A stretch of 64,000 nucleotides of DNA from Ichthyophthirius multifiliis (taxonomy: Eukaryota; Ciliophora; Oligohymenophorea; Hymenostomatida), in the NCBI RefSeq assembly GCF_000220395.1, contig NW_004086136.1:62001-126000 (forward strand), read 5' to 3'. The position numbers and the translations under genes were made by a program. This document shows positions 55,487 through 64,000 of the stretch, piece after piece. The first letter of the stretch is position 1. Every line of letters starts with the position of its first letter. The notes beneath the pieces are model-generated. The model saw nothing but the letters and a program-made list of their open reading frames with translations. It was not told the DNA's origin and did not search any database.

Positions 55487-57795
55487 TCATAATAAAAAAA
55501 ATATTTTATTAAAAAAATTATTAAAGATAAGAAATTAAGAAATTTATTATAACAAAATATAATATATATTTTCATATTATTTAATTAGTATAAAAATCTA
55601 TTTTTATTTTCTTGTTAATTATTTGATTACTAAAAATCTAAAAATTATAATATAAAATATAGATTTTTTTATTTTAAATAAAATACCCTAAGAATATTTC
55701 TAAATTAATAATTCACCATAAGTATTTTAATCAAATACAATTTCAAATTTATTAAATTCATATAAACTAACTATGATATTCTCCTTCTTCATAAAACTGT
55801 TAATATCACCAGGTGGTGGAAACAGAGGATCAATTGCAATCTAAAAAACATTTTCAATCAAAAGAGGTATTAATTTAGATTACAAGTGGCAACATATACT
55901 AAGACTAGGATTAGAATTTATTTCTAAAAGCCAAGGTTTATATTAACTGTCAATAATAAAATCTAAACCGAAAAGCTTAAATTACAAAAATATAAAAATA
56001 TAATATAAATATATAAAACTTAAAATATATTTATATTTATATAATATAAAAGATAAAAAAAGATATATAAATATTTATACAAATAAATATATATATAGAT
56101 ATTATTAATTAATATATATATATATATAAAAATTTAAATATATTTTTAGTAAAATATAAATATTAATATATATATATAAATAATTTTATTTATAAATATT
56201 CAAAAGTATTTATATATATTAATATCTAATTATTATATTAAAATATTTATATATCTTAATAAAAAAATATATATATATAAATTATAAAATTAAAATATAT
56301 TTATATAAAATACTTCAAAACAATAACTTTTTTATTTTTTGAATTTAAAGTATAATTTTCTATAAATAAAGCCTCTATACAATCTTTTGCTATTTTTTTT
56401 AAATTAGGATATATATTTTCATAAAAAACATCTTATTTTTTATAATGTTTTTTTAATATAATCGTCTAAATCATCAAATGAAATTTTGTTTCCATTTTCA
56501 AATTTCCCAAAGCTTTCAGAATTTTTTTAAACCGCTTCATTCGTTAAATGAATTAATTTATTTTCAATATTTTCAAGATTGAATTCTTCAACAGAAGTCC
56601 TTATATATCCTTCTTAAAACCAATAACCCTTCCATACATTATTAATATAAGTTATTAATATATAACATCTTATATCAAACTTTCTTTTTCATATAAAAGT
56701 GGTTTTTCTATATATTTTTAAATTATTAAGCTTCCCTTATATTCATTTTTTCCTATAATTTTTTCTATTTCTTCTAACTTTTGACTAATTTTAATTCCAT
56801 TTCCTTTATTTGAACTTTCTCCTGGCTTAACTATCCATATATTTTTTCCTTTTTATGTATTAAAATATTTTTAAAAAGACTAAAATTCATTTTTTTTCTG
56901 TCCATTTTTTATACAAAAGCTTAAAGGAATAAAATCAAAAGGATTTTCTTATTTCAAACTATAAAATTTTTTTAAAGTTTTTAAAAGATTTTTTTTATTT
57001 GCTAATAAAAAATTATTCTCCAAATGATTATGTAAATTAATTTTTTAAGCTTTTTTTTGATTAATTTTTATATTTTTTTCCATAAAAAAATCTTCATTTG
57101 GAATTTAATAATATTTATAAAAAACAGGAAATTTTAAATTTATATTTCCTGTTAAATTTTTTATTTAAATTTTTATATTTTCTTAATTTTCTTTTTTTAT
57201 TTTAAAAGTTTCTTCTTTTTTTATATTTTTTTCATATATTTTTTAACTTTTTTCATCTTTTTATTTAACTTCTTCTTCTTCTTCATTTATTTCGAGCTTT
57301 TTTTCACTTTTTTTATCTTTTTATTTATAAAAATTTCTTTGTTTTATTTCTGTCCATATAAGATTTGTTTTTTTATTATTCTTTTCTATTAAAGACCACC
57401 AAAATCTATATTTTTTATTATTATTTTAGAATTTATTAATATTTACCTTTTTTTTAAGCAAGTTCTAATCAATACATCATTATTTCCTTTAGGAATATAT
57501 GCTTTGTAAATTTAAAAAGAATCCATTTATTATTAAATATATATATTATTTTATATATTAAGCATTCTATGAGGATCTATATACATTATTAATTTATAAT
57601 AAAATTCATTTTTTTTATTATTTTCTTCATTATTATTATCTGAATAAACCTTTTTTTAAAACATTTTGATAGTTTTAATTTAAGTTAAATCTGTAGTTTG
57701 AAATTTTTAAAAAATTTTTAATCTTGGAAGACTATAATTTTAGTTTTAAATTGATTTTTTTTTTAATTATTATTCTAAATTTTAGAGTTTTTCAT
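55487..57795 (-). CDS. Tubulin tyrosine ligase-like (TTLL) enzyme
   Basis: Minus-strand exons carry the TTL ATP-grasp signatures in order: YKAYIPKGNNDVLIRTCLKK and FWWSLIEKN..NLIWTEIKQ (typical N-lobe of ciliate TTLLs), IWIVKPGESSNKGNGIKI, SLIIQKYIEKPLLYEKRKFD, IRCYILI, GYIRTSVEEFNLENIENKLI, HLTNEAVQK, then across a roughly 340-nt intron (55985-56330) CFE|LFGLDFIIDSQYKPWLLE and INSNPSL. TTLLs add glutamate, glycine or tyrosine to tubulin tails in cilia; which one cannot be read from these motifs. Frame corrections are needed at the T runs 57755-57764 and 56448-56454. The 3' end is uncertain: the last coding-like residues are near 55690 and the latest TGA is 55487-55489, beside the gap. Confidence 0.82.
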
Positions 57796-58221
57796 TGTTT
57801 TAGAAAGGTTTAGTATATTTAATTTAACTTTTTTATTTTATTTATATTTTTTGGTTTATAAATTATATATCACCTTCTTAAAATTTATTTAATTTTAACA
57901 TATTTAATATTTTTACTTTTTAAATTTTTTATTAGATTGAAATAAATATTTGATAATTTAATTAATTAACTTAAATAGATTACATAGATAAATAAAATTA
58001 AACAAAATATAATAACATTATAATTATAAATTTATATTTTAAAACTAATAAAAAATATATATATAATTATATATAAATATATATAAATATATATATATAT
58101 TTATATATTTATTTAAATATTAATATTAATTTTTTATATATTGTTATATCAAAAAAATTATTTTTAAAAAAACACAAGATATATTATACTTATTTTTTAA
58201 AACATAATATTAAACAAAAAA
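57796..58221. promoter_or_regulatory. Divergent intergenic region
   Basis: 426 bases separate the start of the minus-strand TTLL gene from the plus-strand OB-fold gene, so both promoters should be here. A (TA)n stretch lies at 58060-58110. No specific element identified. Confidence 0.4.
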
Positions 58222-59822
58222 ATGTAAAATATTCATTTAAGTAAAATAAAAATACAGTTTAATATAATAATATTTTTTTTTAAAAAATATTTAATTTTAA
58301 AAGCTAAATTATCTGAATTAAATTATAACGGCAAATATCAAAAAAACATTTCTTTGATTGTAAAAGTGATTAAAATATAAAAACTTTAATTTAAAAAATA
58401 ATATATATTTTAAAGATAATAACAGTTCAAATATTACCCAGATAAAATGATTTTTTAAACATAAAGGGATAATTAGCTGACTAAACAGGTTATTTGAACT
58501 ATATATTATACTAATAGAAAAATGAAAGGAACCAGGAATATCTTTAAACGATTGAATCAGGAAGAATTTTTAAATTAATAAATGTAAGTTTAGAAAACTA
58601 TGTAGATAGTCATAGGATATTTATAGAAAAAGACTCTTAAATCATTTTATAAGAAGTACACTATAAATTCAAAAAATTAAAATTTAAAATAAATTAAAAA
58701 AGGGATTAATAATAAATATAAGAAATAACAAACTAAGATTTTTCTTAAATAAAAATTGATTATATGACCTAAAAACCTTTTTTTAATATTTCCTAAATGA
58801 AACTTTAAACATAAAACCGATATACTTTTTATGGAAAAGTAACTGATTTTGGGGAATAAGATAATTATTTTATTGGAAATGTGACTGATCCTACAGGAAA
58901 TATTCGATTTGAAGTTCTCAAAATGATTATTCTTCCATAATTACAAATGATGAGATTATTATATTCAGAAATATTCAAGTAAAATTAAATTAAAAAGGTT
59001 AAAAGCAAGTAATTTTGGATAATAATAGCAAATATGCAATTATTGATATGACAAAAGAGGAAAATAAATAAAAATATTAACTTTAAAAATACAAGAAAAT
59101 AGCAATTATGAATAAAGACAAAGAAAACTATTAAAAAAATAGTGAAAAACCTCAAAAAAATACTGAAAAAATTAAAAAGAATACTCAAAAAACTTAAAAA
59201 AAGAAAATTCAGAGAAATCTTAAATAATCCAAAATTAATAAAAAACTCATAGAAAAGAAAATTCTGAAAAAAATTAATAAAAAATAAAATAAGCTTCTTT
59301 AAATAAAATTGAAGATTTAAAACCAGGTTAAAACGGATCTAATTTTTATGGAAAAGTTAATATTTTTTTAAAAAAATATATGTTTTTATATATTTTTTTT
59401 GTTTAATAAAAAAATAAAAAATAGATTCTTGAAATAAATGAATATTATGTATAGGTTAAACCTTAATTATATTTAAAATTTTATAAAGGAATAATTGGGG
59501 ACAATACTGCTATGATAAATTTTGATTTCTAAGAAAAAAATTAGATTATTAAAATTGGAGATATTATTTAATTTAGTAATGCTATGAATAAAGTTGATAA
59601 GACAGGCTTTCATTTCATTAGTGTGGGTGTTTATGGAAATTATTAAATTATTTAAAAGGAAGATTATGAAGATTTGGATGTATAATTATTTTCATATATT
59701 TATATATAAATGTATTTTTTTTTAAGATTTTAAATAAGTTTCAAGTTTAAGAAAATCAAAAAGTAAAAGAGTTATCAAAAATTTAATATAAGAAATAATT
59801 ATATGAGGAGAAATAAAATTGA
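58222..59822 (+). CDS. Multi-OB-fold protein, RPA/SOSS-B-like
   Basis: Exons read LSELNYNGKYQKNISLIVKV .. KGQLADQTGYLNYILYQ .. RIFKLINVSLENYVD. This fits the OB pattern of SOSS-B/hSSB proteins (I.dL.pg.....ivkv..kg.lADqTG.i). Two more OB-like units follow: RYTFYGKVTDFGEQDNYFIG NVTDPTGNIRFEV, and SLNKIEDLKPGQNGSNFYGK joined over an intron (about 59357-59423) to KGIIGDNTAMINFDF and IKIGDIIQFSNAMNK. OB folds bind single-stranded DNA or RNA; a role in repair, telomeres or development is possible but not shown. A Lys-rich linker separates units 2 and 3. Corrections of one base in A runs at 58920-58923 and 59187-59202 are needed. TGA 59820-59822. Confidence 0.65.
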
Positions 59823-60027
59823 AAAATAAAAATATTTAATTAAAAATACATTATTATAAAGTTTTTTTTTTTTATTAAAAAAAAAAAAAAAAAAGAAAAG
59901 AAAAAAAAGAAAAGAAAAGAAAAATAAAAATTAATGTTTTATTAATATTTTTATTCCACTAATATATAAAAAAATAAATAAAAAATAACATAATAAAATA
60001 AAATATATATATATAAAAAAAATATAC
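59823..60027. other. Convergent spacer with poly(A)/AAAAG tract
   Basis: 205 bases between convergent genes; 59877-59929 is an A-rich tract with AAAAG units. Nothing else. Confidence 0.5.
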
Positions 60028-60564
60028 TCATTTTCTTAAATTTTCTCCAACTCCATTTTCCATATCGAAAATTCTATTATCTAATCCATTTAAAGTTTAA
60101 GATAAAGCCGCTTTTTCTGCTTTTAAATTATTAATTTGATTTTATATTCTACCAGATTCAGCTTTTTAATGGATAAAATGTCTCTTCATTTCATCTTCTA
60201 ATCTTTTTAATTCATTACTTAAAGTATTCTTAATATCACTATTTTTCACTTTCAATACTTATTCCAGAGTATTTTTTTCGGTTTTTAACATTTTGAAGTC
60301 TATTTTATGTTTAGACAATTAATCTGATATTAATTTTGCAGTTTCCTCTATGTTTTTTATTTTTCCCTTCAAACATGCAGGATTTTATGTTTATACTGGA
60401 TATCCGTTTGCTACTGATAAAGAACCGGTTGTAAAAGCCATTTTATCCATTTGTTTGTAAAATGTATTTTAAGTTGGTGATTTTTAATTAAACCCATTAC
60501 TATTTTGTAAATGGGCATCTTTTTATCTTTGTAAAAATGTTGTACTATTTGATTGTATTTACAT
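60028..60564 (-). CDS. Small coiled-coil protein, intronless
   Basis: Single exon, ATG 60562-60564 to TGA 60028-60030, 178 residues. A polar leader (MQIQSNSTTFLQRQKDAHLQ) and a Gly/Ser/Pro patch (TTGSLSVANGYPVQTQNPA) come before a continuous coiled coil (IKNIEETAKLISDQLSKHKI, EDEMKRHFIHQKAESGRIQN) ending MENGVGENLRK. The first half shares the N-terminal layout of ciliary/basal body coiled-coil proteins. I cannot name the family. Codon composition is clearly coding, so the gene itself is firm. Confidence 0.75.
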
Positions 60565-61566
60565 GATTTGCTTTATTAAATTTACAAATTGAATTTTTTT
60601 ATGTTTTAATTTTAATGTTTTTTTTTTATTTAATTTTTATTTTTTAAAATTTTTTTTTTTTTTATTAAATATTAATCAAATGCTTAATTGTTACATTTTT
60701 TAAGAAATAATTTTTTTTTATAAAATGTGTGTTTTTTTTTTTATATATGAATAAATACACAAAAAAAAAAATATGTTTAAATTTATTATAGTTATCAATT
60801 AATTAATAACTGAATAGATTTAACATTTAATCATTAACAAAATATCAAAAAAAAAAAATTCCCTATATATAATTCTACAAATTAACCCCCCCCCCCCCCC
60901 CCTCTATAAAATTTAATTTTATAAAAAAATATTTTTATAAACATTTATTATTATAAATTAATTTAAATACCTAAAAACCAATGAAATGTGGTTAAGTTAT
61001 ATCTAAAAAGCTAAATGATAAAATTAATATATATATAAAGTTCCTATAAAAAATAAATTCTGGTAGATTTACTTATAATATATTTTCTTGCTTTTTAACT
61101 AAACTATAATAGAATGGTAATTTATATATTGTTAGTACTATTAACATTACTTATTTTTTTTTTGTATTTTTTAATATTCTAATTATTTTTAGTTAAATTT
61201 ACTAATCGATATTATAGTTATTGTTAGTTTTTAAATTAAATTTCAAGCTTTTTATATTATTATATTTCATATTTGACTAAATAGAACCATTAAAAATAAT
61301 ATAAGAAATATAAAATCTTTTAATTAATATATTTTTTATCAAAATTAATTTTATATTTTTATTTATAATATATAATATATATTAAAAAACTAAAATTAAA
61401 AAAAAAAATTTCCTTTAATAAAAAAAATTAAGTATTTTTTAAACATTAAAACTACTAAAAAAAAAAAAAAATTTAAATTAATAAAAATTACAAAAAAAAA
61501 AAATATTTTTATTTAAAAATAAAAAAAAAATACAACCATCAAAAAAAAAAAAAAAAAGAGAAATAA
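60565..61566. other. 1-kb intergenic region with poly(C) tract
   Basis: A/T-rich spacer, presumably with divergent promoters for flanking genes. It contains the C17 run at 60886-60902. No gene or C/D pair seen. Confidence 0.55.
60886..60902 (+). repeat. Homopolymer of 17 cytosines
   Basis: C17 in sequence that is otherwise about 90% A/T (context ATTAA-C17-TCTATAAA). It is not telomeric (no C4A2). Function unknown; a gap-closing or sequencing artefact is possible. Confidence 0.9.
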
Positions 61567-63302
61567 ATGAGTGTAATATAAAAAAATAATATATTTAAAT
61601 ATAAAAAAAATAATATATTTAAATATATAAAAAAAAAAAGTCATAATAAATCTCAAACAACACTGATAAAGAGCTCGTAAAAAATACCAAAAACAATAAG
61701 CATTAAAAAATAAAAAAAAATTAAAAATAAAACATAGGAAAAGCGATTGTCATAATAAAAGTTATTACAAAATTAAATAAACAAGTAATAAAAAACTGAA
61801 AAAAAAAATATAAAAAAAAATATATAAAAAGCTATGATAAAGAAAATGATTTAGATAGTGAAGAATACAATTTAGAAGAATCTAAATAAGAAAAACAGGA
61901 AAATATATAAGCCTTAAATTAACCTATATATAAATACTTTTAAAAAGAAAACTAACAATAAAGCCTTAATTAAATTGCAGAATAAGATAATAAAAATTCA
62001 TTAAATAAATTTTAAAACTTTATTGAATAACATTAAATATCATTAGAGTTTTTCTGGGATTCATACCAAAGTCATATCAGTTAAGAATAATTTTGGCATT
62101 TTTGTGCATAAAAAGGTTTAAATTTTACACAAAATGAAAAACAAACTCTCTTATTATAATTATTAAATTCCCAAAATCAAATCACAATATCATAATTGTG
62201 TGCTAATGTTCCATATTGGAAAGAAAATGAAAGCGCAATGATGGAATATATAAAATAAAAATCATTATAAGTAGCAAACTAATCATAAAACAAAGTAAAA
62301 AATAACTTTAAAATTCAAAAAATGAATTAAAGACCAGTTAGTAGTCTAACTTAAATAAATAAACGAACAATATATTAATCTTAAAAATAATTTAAAATAA
62401 GTGAATAATTATTAAATATGTAAAAATAAATAATATATAATTTAAATTTTTTAAAAAAAAAAAATAATATAAAAATTAAGGGATATTTAGCATGAAAAAC
62501 CACCAGCACCTAATAAATCGAAATATTATCTTTTAAAATAAAAAGAAAGAGAAAAAGAAATAGATCGTCTTTTAAAACTTACTATAAGTAAAGGCAGAAA
62601 TGAATTTGAATATGAAATGCTAATTAAAATGGGAGAAGCAAATGAACTTTCTTAATAATTAAATAGTAAAATAACATATAGAGCATATAGAAGTGCTGTA
62701 AATTAAACAAAAATATATATATATATAATTTTACATTATTAAAAATGCAAATATTAAATTAAGTAAGGAAATTTAAAAGTTCATATATATGAATTAGATA
62801 AATATTAAAAAGATATGACTTTGGAAGATTTTTAAAGAGAATTTAATACATTGAAAAATAAATACAATGAAACAAAAAATCTTAGAATATGGGAAGTACT
62901 TAGTTAAAATAAAAAGTCAAAATAAAAAGATTTTACAAAATAAACTAAAGATGAAGAAAAAGAAACAGGTTAAATTAATAAATAAAAAATATAAAAAAAT
63001 TATAAATAAAAAAGATAAAAATATAAAAATATATAAATATATAAATATATAAAAATATATAAATATATAAATATATAAATATATAAATATATATTTAAAA
63101 AGATAAAAGACATTTGGGTAAAATAAATATAAATGCTAGGCATGAAGAATTAAAAGGTGTTTTATTGAAAACTATGGAATTGACAGTAATATTAAAAGAA
63201 TAATTAGCAGTTTTAAATAAATAAAAAATTAATGTATGCTAACAAGGAAATAATGCAAATAAAATTTTTATAAACACAGTTAATCATTCATATTAAAATT
63301 GA
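61567..63302 (+). CDS. Hypothetical protein, EF-hand-like N-part and coiled coil
   Basis: Starts MS at 61567 and, after a short intron, SQQISNNTDKELVKNTKNNK. The main frame holds SYDKENDLDSEEYNLEESKQ, SLEFFWDSYQSHISQEQFWH, FCAQKGLNFTQNEKQTLLL and LLNSQNQITISQLCANVPYW, which has EF-hand-like helix-loop-helix spacing without a complete acidic loop. Then come PPAPNKSKYYLLKQKEREKE and a coiled coil to MTLEDFQREFNTLKNKYNET. A final exon after a repeat-filled intron (about 62967-63100) reads ARHEELKGVLLKTMELTVIL and ends at TGA 63300-63302. About 480 residues. No family named; 5' splice pattern uncertain. Confidence 0.55.
63010..63092 (+). repeat. ATATAAAT tandem repeat inside an intron
   Basis: About ten copies of an 8-9-base unit (TATATAAATA) within the last intron of the preceding gene. 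Open frames running into it (Lys/Ile/Tyr only) are repeat artefacts. Confidence 0.7.
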
Positions 63303-63318
63303 AAAAAACAAATATATA

Positions 63319-63361
<43 letters not shown>

Positions 63362-63459
63362 CATATTATATATAACTAAATTTAAATCATATTTTTTATA
63401 AATATTAATATTTTTTTATTTTATTCTTTCAAATATAATTTTATTATAAAATACTAATT

Positions 63460-63986
63460 CTTCCAAACAAATAAGAATTCGGAATAGTATTAAACTAAAT
63501 ATCCATTAATGGAATTAGTCTAAACCCTTATCTAATACAATTAAAAGGAATAATATATTATGCAAACTTACTCTAATTTTCAGAATTTACCAAATAAACT
63601 TACAAAATGCAAACTCAGGATTGCAAATTTAAAAATGAGCTTTAAAAGGGTAAATTTATGGATTAAAATTATTATCATTGATCACCTAAGATACAAAAAT
63701 ATTCGGATTTGCCTTTTAATCTATTTTGTTTCCTATTAAATTGACATAAATTTAAAAAGGGAATATTTTTTCTTCATCACCTGGTATTCTAATACTTTAA
63801 GCACTAATAATTTCAATCTAAATTTTAAGCATAATCATTTCAAATAAGATATTTTTTGATAAACATTAACTTTATAACATATTAGGTTTAAGTACATAAC
63901 CTGATAAGTTATTTTATTTGAAAAATTATTAATAACAAATAAAAGAAATTTGTGCGTTATTAAAAAAATCAAAAGGAACAATTTGA
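63460..63986 (+). CDS. Possible gene at the window end, OB-like fragment
   Basis: Coding-like stretches appear in plus-strand frames: FGIVLNQISINGISLNPYLI, GIIYYANLLQFSEFTKQTYK and CKFKNELQKGKFMDQNYYH, then, in another frame, FGFAFQSILFPIKLTQIQKG and GLSTQPDKLFYLKNYQQQIK to TGA 63984-63986. The ISLNPYLIQLKG segment recalls the start of RPA1-type OB domains (ISALNPY..W), but this is weak. Start codon and introns are not resolved. Confidence 0.35.
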
Positions 63987-64000
63987 TAGCCTAACATTAA

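Noticed and set aside
60886-60902. Telomere or chromosome breakage site
   Set aside because: Pure C17 lacks the C4A2 unit, and no 15-bp Tetrahymena-type breakage sequence was noticed nearby.
62867-63052. Lys-rich plus-strand ORF
   Set aside because: Wrong frame for the hypothetical gene and runs into a tandem repeat in its intron.

Overview
The window comes from the nucleus of an oligohymenophorean ciliate. Every recognisable protein can only be read if TAA and TAG are glutamine and TGA is the sole stop (genetic code 6). The DNA is extremely AT-rich, roughly 80-85% by eye. Introns are mostly short (45-120 nt), GT..AG, and even more AT-rich than exons. Composition, code and gene content fit the Tetrahymena/Ichthyophthirius lineage. 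The very high AT favours something like Ichthyophthirius, but that is inference. No telomeric C4A2 repeat is present, and a 21-base run of N marks a scaffold gap. A standard-code ORF search finds almost nothing real here, so the genes below come from reading all frames with the ciliate code.

Layout. 1-6724 (+): 3' part of a giant beta-rich, probably extracellular protein. 7042-9136 (+): LisH/WD40 protein of the TBL1 type. 9486-12403 (-): two unknown genes and a small membrane protein, probably mitochondrial. 14172-18816 (-): an Acinus-like RRM protein, a CAMK/AMPK-like kinase and a Q/N-rich protein. 19294-21604 (+): tandem beta-carbonic anhydrases. 21673-26217 (-): an unknown protein, an ACOT9-like two-hotdog thioesterase and a VAP (MSP domain plus tail anchor). 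26770-30896 (+): an unknown protein, a NEK kinase and a coiled-coil protein. 32870-36137 (+): ARMC9. 36475-39353 (-): an AGC kinase with a very long Q/N-rich tail. 39874-42507: gene-free DNA holding at least nine evenly scattered box C/D snoRNA-like units, all on the minus strand, one recognisable as U24, plus one larger structured element. 43824-48338 (+): IFT122. 48956-55238 (+): three poorly known genes. 55487-57795 (-): a tubulin tyrosine ligase-like (TTLL) enzyme. 58222-59822 (+): a multi-OB-fold protein. 60028-60564 (-): a small coiled-coil protein. 61567-end (+): two further unknown genes.

Functional themes. Several genes are ciliary: ARMC9 (ciliary tip/basal body), IFT122 (IFT-A core), the NEK kinase, and the TTLL enzyme that modifies axonemal tubulin. 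Others are general eukaryotic housekeeping genes (TBL1, Acinus, VAP, ACOT9). I see no operons or co-directional functional clusters except the tandem carbonic anhydrases and the snoRNA array.

A recurring oddity is that at least nine places in six genes need exactly one reading-frame correction, nearly always one extra base in a run of A or T. This looks like systematic homopolymer under-calling in the assembly, though slippage-based recoding should be excluded.
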